The notes beneath the pieces were generated by a model, which saw only the letters and a program-made list of their open reading frames with translations, was not told the DNA's origin and searched no databases. 64,000 nt of DNA from JAHBVY01 sp964415255. Lineage in GTDB: Bacteria; Myxococcota_A; Polyangia; Polyangiales; Polyangiaceae. Positions 15,421-23,250 of this stretch are shown here, in pieces. A program made the translations under genes and the position numbers. Each line of letters starts with the position of its first letter. Within the stretch, counting starts at the first letter, position 1. The stretch spans positions 39,115 through 103,114 of the forward strand of contig CAYQAC010000002.1 of the NCBI GenBank assembly GCA_964415255.1. The letters run 5' to 3'.

Positions 15421-16875
15421 ATGGCTGACGTGGCCTATCCACCCGACTGGATCCTGAACGCGCTCGATGACCCCACCTACATTGAGGACACCCAAGGCCT
15501 GCTCGTGCACTGCAATCAGGCGCTGCTCAGCCTGCTTGAGGCCGAGCCGACCCGCATCGCTGGGCACCCAGTCAGTCAGCTAACCATACCACCCGGGTAC
15601 CGGGCCACGCGTCGTCAGGTCAGCTCACCAGAGGGGCTCAGCTTCACCTGGGTCACGCTCAGGCGCGACCTGCCCTCCATCGAGGCGCTGGAGCGCCGCG
15701 CCAAGGAGCTCGAGGCAAACGAACGCAAGTTGGCCGAGCTGCTCTCGCGTCAGCGCACGGCGCAGCAGGCTCAGCGCCTGGAGTCGGTAGGTCAACTGAC
15801 GGGTGGCATCGCGCACGACTTCAACAACCTGCTCGCGGTGATCACCGGCTGCCTCGAGCTGCTCAAGGTGCGCGCCCATGGCAACGCGCCGGTGACCGAC
15901 CTGGCCGATCGAGCGCTGACCGCCGCGGAGCGCGGCGCGGCGCTGATCCAGCGCTTGCTCGCCTTCTCACGCCGACAGATGCTGAGCCCCGAGCCCACCA
16001 ACGTGAACACGCTGATGCTTGAGGTGCTCGACCTCTCGCGGAGGAGCCTGGCTGAACACATCGAGATCGTGACGGACCTCTGTGATGAGCCGTGGCAGGT
16101 GCTGGTGGACCCAAGCCAGCTTGAGAACGCGATCTTGAACCTGGTCATCAACGCGCGCGACGCGATGCCCGAGGGCGGCATCTTGATGGTCTCCACCGCC
16201 AAGGTTCACCTCGACACAGCCGACGACGGCCTGACTGAGGGCGACTACCTGCGCGTCACGGTCTCTGACACCGGCACTGGCATCGGGGTAGAGCACGTCG
16301 GCCGTGTCTTCGAGCCGTTTTACACCACCAAAGAGACGGGGCGCGGCAGCGGGCTGGGGCTCAGCATGGTGTATGGCTTCGTCACGCAGTCTCACGGGAC
16401 GGTCCGCATTGAGAGTAAGCCCAACCTAGGCACCAGCGTGCACCTCTTCCTGCCGCGCGCCAGCGCGGCGCGCTTGGTCGAGCCGCGCGTCCTCGGAGAG
16501 CAACCGCTCGGTCGCCGCGAGGTGGTGCTCGTGGTGGAGGATGACAACGCCGTGCGGAGCACGGTCGTCTCGGTGCTCGAAGAGCTCGATTACCGCGTGA
16601 TATCGGCGCCCACAGCCGCCGAGGCGCTGGAGATCTTGGAGTTCAACGCGAGCATCGATCTGCTGCTGACCGACGTGGTCCTTGGAGGCACTGCCTCCGG
16701 TCCGGAGCTGGCCCAGCGCGCGAGAGAGGCGCGCGCTGGACTCCGGGTTGCCTTCATGACGGGCTACGCGGACCAACACCTGAGCCAGCTCGGACGTGAC
16801 GCGCGCGTGCTTAAGAAGCCCTTCCGTGCCCCCGAGCTGGCGCGGTTCCTCCGCTCAGCGCTTGAGGGCACCTAG
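15421..16875 (+). CDS. Hybrid histidine kinase: PAS, kinase core, receiver
   Basis: A 484-residue cytoplasmic sensor kinase. A PAS-like domain (about 1-85, DWILNALDDPTYIED) precedes a short coiled coil and the HisKA block GGIAHDFNNLLAV with the phospho-accepting His near residue 131. The ATPase domain shows N box NLVINARDAM, G1 SDTGTGIG and G2 GRGSGLGLSMVYGF. A C-terminal receiver (about 365-484) has the acidic pair in VVEDDN, the phospho-Asp in LLLTDVVLGG and Lys in LKKPF. GGAAGGAAG upstream of the ATG is the ribosome-binding site. No membrane segment. The response-regulator partner is not adjacent. Its TAG stop lies in a CTAGAGCG motif related to the structured repeat. Confidence 0.92.
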   Translation: MADVAYPPDWILNALDDPTYIEDTQGLLVHCNQALLSLLEAEPTRIAGHPVSQLTIPPGYRATRRQVSSPEGLSFTWVTLRRDLPSIEALERRAKELEANERKLAELLSRQRTAQQAQRLESVGQLTGGIAHDFNNLLAVITGCLELLKVRAHGNAPVTDLADRALTAAERGAALIQRLLAFSRRQMLSPEPTNVNTLMLEVLDLSRRSLAEHIEIVTDLCDEPWQVLVDPSQLENAILNLVINARDAMPEGGILMVSTAKVHLDTADDGLTEGDYLRVTVSDTGTGIGVEHVGRVFEPFYTTKETGRGSGLGLSMVYGFVTQSHGTVRIESKPNLGTSVHLFLPRASAARLVEPRVLGEQPLGRREVVLVVEDDNAVRSTVVSVLEELDYRVISAPTAAEALEILEFNASIDLLLTDVVLGGTASGPELAQRAREARAGLRVAFMTGYADQHLSQLGRDARVLKKPFRAPELARFLRSALEGT

Positions 16876-16894
16876 AGCGACTCGAGCGCCGCTC
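16872..16894 (+). repeat. Minimal remnant of the CTAGAGCG structured repeat
   Basis: CTAGAGCG is followed within five bases by GAGCGCCGCTC, as if both tips of the 115-bp unit were joined with the interior lost. The TAG is the stop codon of the preceding kinase gene. Similarity is short, so this is a tentative member of the family. Confidence 0.35.
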
Positions 16895-16971
16895 ATCCCT
16901 CGCAGCCATGGGTGGGAGGAGCGGCGCAGCTGGACCAGAGGCGCTTGAGTGTGCTCTCCTTGGGCCAGCAG

Positions 16972-17400
16972 ATGGCGCGCATCCTCAGGGACATTTCTGA
17001 TTGGCCCATCGTGTACGTCGCGTGGCCGTCGCGGCCGATCGGCGACGAGGACGTGGAGGTCTTCCTTGAGGAGAGCATGGTCGAGCTCCAGCGCGGTCCC
17101 CACACCGCCATCCACCTCTCAGAGGGCGGCAGTGGGCTGCGGGCGGCGCAGCGACGCCGCATCGCAGAGTGGACGGTCAAGCATGAGGCGCTGATCGGAG
17201 CGCGGATGTTGGGCGCCGCCGTTGTCGTGAAGAACCCTGTCCTGCGCGCGATGGTCACGGCGATCAATTGGATGGCCCCGCCGCCCTACCCACAGCACCT
17301 GTTCGCAGAGCAACACGAGGCCCGCGCGTGGGTCGAAGGTAAGCTGCGAGACGCGGGGTTCCCACTGCCTCCACAGCGTCAATCGGCCACGTCCGGCTAA
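16972..17400 (+). CDS. Hypothetical protein, possible STAS/SpoIIAA-like fold
   Basis: A 142-residue soluble protein. The N-terminal half (ILRDISDWPIVYVAWPSRPIGDEDVEVFLEESM) looks like the strand-helix start of small STAS/SEC14-type proteins common in myxobacteria, with a following HEALIGARMLGAAVVVKNPVLRAMVTAINW block typical of those families. The ATG at 16972 is chosen over a GTG at 16912 because similarity to such proteins begins there; no ribosome-binding site decides it. Function is unknown. It follows the sensor kinase by 96 bp on the same strand and could be a signalling partner, but that is speculation. Confidence 0.6.
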   Translation: MARILRDISDWPIVYVAWPSRPIGDEDVEVFLEESMVELQRGPHTAIHLSEGGSGLRAAQRRRIAEWTVKHEALIGARMLGAAVVVKNPVLRAMVTAINWMAPPPYPQHLFAEQHEARAWVEGKLRDAGFPLPPQRQSATSG

Positions 17401-17497
17401 GGCAGCGAGCGGGCACCGCGCGTCCCTCACGAGCAGCGTTCGGGCGCGGCCGACCATGGCTCCGCGAGGCGGAGGCGCTTTGTGCTACCGATGCCGC

Positions 17498-20470
17498 ATG
17501 CCTGCGGAGCCCCGGACCATCGTTGGCATCGATCTCGGCACCACCCACACCGTGGTGGCCTTCGCGCACCTCACCCAGGAGGGCCACGAACCACCTCATA
17601 TCGAGCTCTTCCGCGTCCCCCAGCTGATCGGCCGCGGCGAGGTCGCGGAGCGCGATCTCCTCCCTTCGTTCCTCTACTCCCCGCTCCCAGAGGAGCAGTT
17701 CGAGGACCGCTGGGGTGACGCGCCGTGGGTCCTAGGTGAGCTCGCTCGCGATCGCGGCGGCGAGGTGACAGGCCGACAGATCGCGTCACCCAAGAGCTGG
17801 CTGAGCCACGCGCGAGTGGACCGGCGGGCGGCGATCTTGCCGTGGGGGAGTGACCACGAGGACCGCCCGCGGCTGTCCCCGGTGGAGGCGAGCGCGCGGC
17901 TCCTCCGGCATGTTCACGCGGCGTGGGACGCAGCGCAGCCCGAGCTGCCGCTCGCCGAACAACAGGTCATCCTCACGGTGCCCGCCAGCTTCGATCAAGC
18001 AGCCCGCGAGCTCACCCTCATCGCCGCGCGTGAGGCGGGCCTTCAGGTGCGGCTCTTGGAGGAGCCTCAGGCCGCGTTCTATGCCTACCTGACGGACCAC
18101 GGCTTCGGTGAGCTCACTGAGCTGGTTCAAGCTGAAGAGGCCCCCGTCGTGCTGGTGTGCGACGTCGGCGGCGGCACCACCGACCTGACCCTGATAGAAA
18201 TCCGCAAGGAAATCAATCGCACCGCTCACACCGCTCACACCGCTCACACCCATCACACCGCTCACACCGCTCACACCGCTCACACCGCTCACACCGCTCA
18301 CACCCATCACACCCCTCACACGCCAGGCGCTGACCGCGGTGGCGCACCCCAGCTCCGGCTGGAGCGCGTCGCTGTTGGGAGCCACCTGCTGCTCGGCGGT
18401 GACAACCTCGATCTTGCCCTGGCGCACCTCCTGGAGCGCCGGATGCAAGAGGAGCCGCTCGACCCTGCGCGCTTCGCCCAGCTCGTCACAGCCTGCCGCG
18501 CCGCGAAGGAGCAGCTGCTCTCAGCTGGCGCGCCCAGCGAGGTCGTCGTGCGGCTCTTGGGACGCGGCGCGGCGCTCTTCAGCGGTGGGCTCAGCGCTCA
18601 GCTCAGCCGCGAGGAGGTAGTCAGCTTACTAGACGATGGCTTCCTCCCCGCGTCGAGCCTCGACGCGCGCCCGCGCCGCGGGCGCGCTGGCCTCGTCGCG
18701 TTTGGGCTCCCCTTCGAGGCAGATCCAGCCATCACCCATCACCTCGCGTGGTTCCTGTCGCGGCACCTGGGACGAATCGCCGCTCTGGGCGCGCGCGCGA
18801 TGCCGAGCGCGGTCTTGTATAATGGTGGGCTGTTTCGCGCGGAGCGCGCGCGCCTGCGCCTGACCTCACAGCTCGAGCGTTGGTCTGGCGCCCCCGTGAA
18901 GATGCTGACGGAGAGCGACCCAGAGCGCGCCGTCGCGCGCGGCGCCGTGGCCTTCGGCCTCGCGCTCCGCGGCCTGGGGCCGAAGATAGGCGGTGGGTCG
19001 CCGCGCGGCTACTACATCGGGGTGGCGGCGGGGCGCGGAGAACGGCGCGCGGTGTGTGTGGTGCCGCAAGGCGCCCACGAGGATATGGAGTATCGCGCTG
19101 ACACCGTGCCGCTTCGGCTCCTCCTCGGGCGGGCCGCGCGCTTCGAGCTGTATGCCTCAGACAGCGCCGCCGCTGATCTGCCGGGCAGCGTCGTCACCCT
19201 CGACGACGCCCACTTCACCCGCCTCCCGCGCGTCGCGAGCCGCTTCGAAGAGGGGACCAGCGGTGAGCTCTCGGTGGCGCTGGTGGGCCAGCTCACGCCG
19301 CTCGGCACGCTTGAGCTCGCCTGTGTGGAGCAGCTCCCACCAGGTGCGCTGGCGGGCGCCGAGCGCCGCTTCGCGCTCGCCTTCGATCTTCGCGGCGACG
19401 ACGAGCCACCGCCAGAGCTGGGTGGTGCAAGCAGCCACACTCCAGCTGAACGCGCGCGACCGTCGACGCCGCCGCGCCCGAGCCCTGAGGCGAGCCTTCT
19501 GCGAGCCGTTGATCTCATCGACCGTGTGTATGGCAAGCGGCGCGCCGACGTGAAGGCGCGCGAGGTGAAGGATCTGGTGCGTGAGCTCGAGCGCACCCTA
19601 GGCGAGCGCCGCGGCTGGCCGCTCGCCACCAATCGCCGACTGCACGACGCGCTGCTGGTGGACCCAGGCGCGCGCAAGCGCAGCGCTGATCACGAGCGCG
19701 TGTTCTGGCTGCTGGCCGGCTTCACCCTGCGCCCCGGCGTCGGCTACCCCGGGGACGACGCGCGCGCCGAGCGGCTCGCCGCGCTCATCAGCGACGCACT
19801 CACTTTTCACACGGAAAGTCGCAATTGGCAGGCGCTGTGGGTGGCGCTGCGGCGCGTGGCGGCGGGGCTCACCGAGCCCGCCCAGATCGCGGTGCGCGAT
19901 CTGATCGACCCCTTCCTCGCCCCGCCCGACGCGAAGCTGCGGCGCCCCAAGAAGCTCAAGCCCACCCACCCCACGGAGATGCTCGAGCTCGCCTCAAGCC
20001 TTGAGCGGCTGCCCCCAGCGCGCCGCGCGGAGCTCGGCGCTTGGGTGCTCGAGCGCACCTGGACCGATCGCGATCCGCGCCTCTGGGAGGCGTTGGCGCG
20101 CATCGGCGCGCGCAACCCCACCTACGCCAGCGCGCACCAGGTGGTCCCGACGCGCACCGTCGAGCGCTGGTTCGACCACGTGCTGCAGGAGCGCTGGGAG
20201 GAGGTGCCGAGCGCCGCCATCTGCGCGGTCAGCCTGGCGCGCGTCACTGAAGATCGTACCCGCGACCTCAGCGAGGCGGTGCGTGAAGACGTGGTCCGCA
20301 GGCTCACCAAGGCGGCCCAAGGCGGCATGCCGATCGACCTCGAGCGCCTCGACGAGTGGGCCCGCGCGCTGCGCGAGTTCGTCCCCCTGAGCGACGCCGA
20401 TCGCGCTGAGTTCTTTGGGGAAGAGCTCCCAGAGGGCCTGCGCCTGGGCGCCCTGCAAAGCGACAACTAG
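17498..20470 (+). CDS. Large Hsp70-family protein with DUF3731-like C-terminus
   Basis: A 990-residue Hsp70-class ATPase. The actin-like ATPase domain shows phosphate-1 GIDLGTTHTVVAF, the connect region PASFDQAARELTLIAAREAG, EEPQAAFYAYL, phosphate-2 DVGGGTTDLT and adenosine-type block LYNGGLFRAERARLRL. After about residue 560 there is no standard peptide-binding domain; instead a long helical region (PEASLLRAVDLIDRVYGKRR to the end) resembles the DUF3731 extension of bacterial Hsp70-like proteins of unknown clientele. Residues 242-274 are eleven Thr-Ala-His-type tripeptides encoded by a 9-bp tandem repeat, placed just after phosphate-2. No dnaJ or grpE is adjacent. Its TAG stop is the first bases of a structured repeat copy. 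Confidence 0.9.
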   Translation: MPAEPRTIVGIDLGTTHTVVAFAHLTQEGHEPPHIELFRVPQLIGRGEVAERDLLPSFLYSPLPEEQFEDRWGDAPWVLGELARDRGGEVTGRQIASPKSWLSHARVDRRAAILPWGSDHEDRPRLSPVEASARLLRHVHAAWDAAQPELPLAEQQVILTVPASFDQAARELTLIAAREAGLQVRLLEEPQAAFYAYLTDHGFGELTELVQAEEAPVVLVCDVGGGTTDLTLIEIRKEINRTAHTAHTAHTHHTAHTAHTAHTAHTAHTHHTPHTPGADRGGAPQLRLERVAVGSHLLLGGDNLDLALAHLLERRMQEEPLDPARFAQLVTACRAAKEQLLSAGAPSEVVVRLLGRGAALFSGGLSAQLSREEVVSLLDDGFLPASSLDARPRRGRAGLVAFGLPFEADPAITHHLAWFLSRHLGRIAALGARAMPSAVLYNGGLFRAERARLRLTSQLERWSGAPVKMLTESDPERAVARGAVAFGLALRGLGPKIGGGSPRGYYIGVAAGRGERRAVCVVPQGAHEDMEYRADTVPLRLLLGRAARFELYASDSAAADLPGSVVTLDDAHFTRLPRVASRFEEGTSGELSVALVGQLTPLGTLELACVEQLPPGALAGAERRFALAFDLRGDDEPPPELGGASSHTPAERARPSTPPRPSPEASLLRAVDLIDRVYGKRRADVKAREVKDLVRELERTLGERRGWPLATNRRLHDALLVDPGARKRSADHERVFWLLAGFTLRPGVGYPGDDARAERLAALISDALTFHTESRNWQALWVALRRVAAGLTEPAQIAVRDLIDPFLAPPDAKLRRPKKLKPTHPTEMLELASSLERLPPARRAELGAWVLERTWTDRDPRLWEALARIGARNPTYASAHQVVPTRTVERWFDHVLQERWEEVPSAAICAVSLARVTEDRTRDLSEAVREDVVRRLTKAAQGGMPIDLERLDEWARALREFVPLSDADRAEFFGEELPEGLRLGALQSDN
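18221..18319 (+). repeat. Eleven-unit 9-bp tandem repeat within the Hsp70-like gene
   Basis: Eleven units of ACCGCTCAC-type sequence encode Thr-Ala-His, with two Thr-His-His and one Thr-Pro-His variants. All changes keep the reading frame, and unit length is a multiple of three, so gain or loss of units would only change the length of a His-rich surface loop. Such arrays are prone to slippage. Confidence 0.95.
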
Positions 20471-20575
20471 AGCGCCGAGGCAGAAGGCCGCAGACCACGA
20501 AGCCTCCGGAGAAGCGCGCCCTCGCATGGGGGCGCTGCTCCGGGCTCATGTGGCGGCAAACTGAGCGCCGCGCTC
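20467..20575 (-). repeat. Structured CTAGAGCG repeat, copy C (palindrome lacking)
   Basis: This 109-bp copy aligns with the 115-bp units at 38970-39084 and 51164-51278. Its termini are CTAGAGCGCC and GCGCCGCGCTC. The central hairpin has largely different sequence (CCGGAG-AGCGC pairing with GCGCT-CTCCGG) but the same position and loop (CCCTCGCATGGGG), so pairing is kept while sequence changes. The 32-bp palindrome of full copies is missing here. The first TAG is the stop codon of the Hsp70-like gene. Confidence 0.8.
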
Positions 20576-20610
20576 GCGCTCCGGTGGGTCACGGGGCATG
20601 CTGCCTGCCC

Positions 20611-21213
20611 GTGACCCAGCCTCACGCCGCCTGGCTCGTCGACTTGGACGGGACGCTCTACTCGCCGCTGCCGGTCAAGCTCTTGATGGGCCTGAGCGTG
20701 CTCTGCTTTGGCCTACGGCACGCCAAGCTGCTGCGGCGGTTTCGCCACGAGCACGAGCAGCTGCGCGCGAACATGACTGACCCCGTGGAGAGCCCCTTCG
20801 CGCTCCAGCTCGCGCGCACCGCCGAGCACTTAGGGCGCTCTACTGACGAAGTGGAGCAGGTCGTGCGCGCCTGGATGCTGGAGCGCCCGCTGCCCTTCGT
20901 CCGCTGGTTTCGCCGCGCGGCCCTGCTCGCCGAGATCGAGCGCCACCATCAAGCCGGCGGGAAGACCGCGCTGGTGAGCGACTACCCGGCGCGGGGGAAG
21001 CTCGCGGCGCTCGGCGCCGAGCGCTTGTTCGACGTGGTGGTGGCCAACGGGGAGGCCGGCGGCCCGGGGCGCCTGAAGCCATGGCCGGATGGCTACTTGA
21101 AGGCGGCGGAGGCGCTCCAGGTGTCACCCTCTGAGTGCCTGGTGATCGGGGACCGAGCGGACGCCGATGGCCTCGCTGCGGCTCAAGCTGGGATGACATT
21201 TCGCCACGTGTAG
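20611..21213 (+). CDS. HAD-superfamily hydrolase
   Basis: A 200-residue haloacid-dehalogenase-type phosphatase. Motif I is DLDGTLY with the nucleophile and acid/base Asp, motif II is the Ser in LVSDYP, motif III Lys in GRLKPWPDGYLKAA, and motif IV GDRADADG. The alpha-helical cap sits between motifs I and II (about 25-100), as in phosphoglycolate phosphatase-like members; the substrate is unknown. The GTG at 20611 is chosen because the longer frame from 20548 reads through the end of the preceding repeat element. A fragment of the repeat's palindrome begins three bases after its stop codon. Confidence 0.85.
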   Translation: MTQPHAAWLVDLDGTLYSPLPVKLLMGLSVLCFGLRHAKLLRRFRHEHEQLRANMTDPVESPFALQLARTAEHLGRSTDEVEQVVRAWMLERPLPFVRWFRRAALLAEIERHHQAGGKTALVSDYPARGKLAALGAERLFDVVVANGEAGGPGRLKPWPDGYLKAAEALQVSPSECLVIGDRADADGLAAAQAGMTFRHV

Positions 21214-21215
21214 CC

Positions 21216-21234
21216 CTAGGACGACAAACGGTTT
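21216..21234 (-). repeat. Half of the repeat's 32-bp palindrome
   Basis: CTAGGACGACAAACGGTTT matches one arm of the palindrome found in full copies at 38927-38958 and 51290-51321, then diverges. It starts directly after the TAG of the HAD gene. Confidence 0.6.
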
Positions 21235-21283
21235 GCCCGCGCCGCTGAGGCTTTTCCTCGCGTGATCTCCAGCTCCACGCGCC

Positions 21284-21307
21284 CCCTCCCCAAACCCCAA
21301 ACCCAGC
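21284..21307 (-). repeat. T-run/G-run intergenic element, copy 4
   Basis: On the minus strand the sequence is GGGTTTGGGGTTTGGGGAGGGGG, a version with four G-runs of at least three and without the CACCGCGC tail. It lies in the 185-bp gap before the second hybrid kinase. Confidence 0.4.
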
Positions 21308-21398
21308 GAACCTGACTGAATCATCCCTTAGCCCCCGGCTGCGCATTGTGGCGCAGTTCCCGCCTCAGGGCGGCTAAGATACGCTCTGGCCCTCTCGC

Positions 21399-23105
21399 AT
21401 GCACCCCCTGCTCGCCACGCACCTGAAGCTCGCCCTAGCTGGCGCCGAGCCCCCAGCCGACGCTGGCTGGCAGCGCCTCCTCGAGTTGGTCAGTGACGAT
21501 TACTATCACGCCGAGGCTGAGCGTGAGGAGCTGAGGCGCGCGATCGACGCGTGTGAGCGTGGCCACGAAGCGCAGGCGGCGCAGCTGAACCACGAGCTTG
21601 AGCAGCGGACGGAGTTCGAGCAGGCGCTAGCTGACAGCCGCGCCGAGCTGCACGAGGTGTTGGCCGCGATGCCTGACCAGGTGTGGCTGGTGGAGGCTGA
21701 CAACAGCCTGGTCGATCCGCGGCCCCGCATCCCCACGCCCGAGGTGAACGAGCTGATGGCGGCGCTCCTGGAGTCCGGGGAGCTCGACGCCGCCTGCCGG
21801 CGCGCGCGGCGTGAAGGCGCGCTCGTCCAGTGGGAGTTTTCAGCGACGGTGGCCGGGCAGCGGGGCCTGTATGAGGCGCGCTGCGTGCCGCACCCGAGCA
21901 GCCGCGGCGTCGTCCTGGTGCGAGATCTGACGGAGCTCCGCGCGACGCAGCAGCAGCTCGCTGCGAGCGAACAAATGGCCTCCGTCGGTGTGATGGCGAC
22001 GGGCGTGGCGCACGAGGTGAACAGCCCCCTCACCGCAGTGGTGAGCAACCTCGAGCACCTGGCGGAGCAGCTTGAGCGCCTGACCCCAACGCTCCGCGAG
22101 CAGGGCGAGCTCGATTTACTCACCGCGACGCTCGAGGCCAAGCAGGGCGCCTCACGGATCCGCGAGGTGGTGCGTGAGCTCTCGTGGTTCGCTGGCTCCT
22201 ACCGCGGTCAGCCGCGGCCCTGCGACGTGAACGAGCTGGTCGACGGCGCGCTGTTGCTCGTCGCCCATGAGCTGCGTCACCGCGCCAAACTCACGCAGCT
22301 GCGCGGTGAGCTGCCGGAGTTCATCGGGGACGGCGCGCGGCTCGCGCAGGCGTTCGTGAACCTGCTGATGAACGCGGCGCAGTCCATCGAGGTGGGGCAA
22401 GCGGAGCAGCACCGCATCGAGGTGGAGACAGCCCAGCACGGTGAGGCCATCACGATCCGCATCGCTGACACCGGGGCTGGCGTCGCACCTCGGGTGGCGC
22501 TCGATCCCGCGCTCAGCCCCACAAAGCTCAAGGGCAGCGCGGGCCTGGCCTTGGGCATCGCTCGCAAGATCGTGGAGGATCACCACGGGAGCCTCCAGCT
22601 GCGCGCTGAGCCAGGCGCTGGGAGCGAGGTGCTGGTCACGCTCCCGCTGCTCCCTCACCTGCCACGCAGCGTCCCCTCAGCCCCGCTCGAGCCGAGCCGC
22701 GCTGAGGTCACCGCCCAGCCCCGCCTGCTGATCATCGACGACGAGGCTGACGTCGGGCGCGCCATGCGCCGCTCGCTGGCTGGGCGCTACCACATCACCC
22801 TCGCGCGCTCCGGCGGAGAGGCACTGGAGCTGCTGCAAACCCAGCGGTTCAATCTTGTGATCTGCGACTTGATGATGCCGGAGATGAGCGGCATGGCCCT
22901 GTTCGATCACGCGTCGCGGCGCTACCCCGAGCAGGCAGCGCGCTTCGTGTTCATGACGGGCGGCGCCTTCTCCGACGCGGGCAGGCGCTTCTTAGACCAG
23001 CTCACCACGGAGCACCTGAAGAAGCCCTTCGATCAGAACCACCTGCGCGAGTTCGTCGCGCAGCACCTGAGGCGGCTCGGCCCACTGACGAACGACGCTC
23101 CTTGA
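21399..23105 (+). CDS. Hybrid histidine kinase with N-terminal coiled coil and receiver
   Basis: A 568-residue soluble sensor kinase. Residues about 40-80 form a coiled coil (ERGHEAQAAQLNHELEQRTEFEQ), followed by a PAS-like region (about 80-175). The HisKA block is GVAHEVNSPLTAV with the His near residue 204. The ATPase domain has NLLMNAAQSIE and ADTGAGVAP but the G2 box is compact (GSAGLALGIARK). The receiver (about 440-560) has LLIIDDEADV, phospho-Asp in VICDLMMPEMSG and LKKPFD. A GATACGCT -10-like hexamer lies shortly before the ATG. Two hybrid kinases within 6 kb without an adjacent regulator is typical of myxobacteria. Confidence 0.92.
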   Translation: MHPLLATHLKLALAGAEPPADAGWQRLLELVSDDYYHAEAEREELRRAIDACERGHEAQAAQLNHELEQRTEFEQALADSRAELHEVLAAMPDQVWLVEADNSLVDPRPRIPTPEVNELMAALLESGELDAACRRARREGALVQWEFSATVAGQRGLYEARCVPHPSSRGVVLVRDLTELRATQQQLAASEQMASVGVMATGVAHEVNSPLTAVVSNLEHLAEQLERLTPTLREQGELDLLTATLEAKQGASRIREVVRELSWFAGSYRGQPRPCDVNELVDGALLLVAHELRHRAKLTQLRGELPEFIGDGARLAQAFVNLLMNAAQSIEVGQAEQHRIEVETAQHGEAITIRIADTGAGVAPRVALDPALSPTKLKGSAGLALGIARKIVEDHHGSLQLRAEPGAGSEVLVTLPLLPHLPRSVPSAPLEPSRAEVTAQPRLLIIDDEADVGRAMRRSLAGRYHITLARSGGEALELLQTQRFNLVICDLMMPEMSGMALFDHASRRYPEQAARFVFMTGGAFSDAGRRFLDQLTTEHLKKPFDQNHLREFVAQHLRRLGPLTNDAP

Positions 23106-23134
23106 TCGGGGTTTGGGGGTTGGGCACCGCGCTA
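23105..23134 (+). repeat. T-run/G-run intergenic element, copy 5
   Basis: Directly after the kinase stop lies GGGGTTTGGGGGTTGGGCA followed by CCGCGC, between this gene and the convergent cysS. The G-runs could form a two- or three-tier quadruplex. Confidence 0.55.
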
Positions 23135-23250
23135 CCTCAACCGCACCTGACAGCGCACCTGACCACCACGAAGCGCGCCGCTCGCCGCGCCTCAGCCCAC
23201 CGCCATTCAGGCAGCTAAGCTGACCGCGCCGCGCCAGCGCCGCCACACAC

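Noticed and set aside
18221..18319. Possible CRISPR or microsatellite array
   Set aside because: Units are contiguous without spacers and keep the reading frame of the Hsp70-like gene, so it is a coding tandem repeat.
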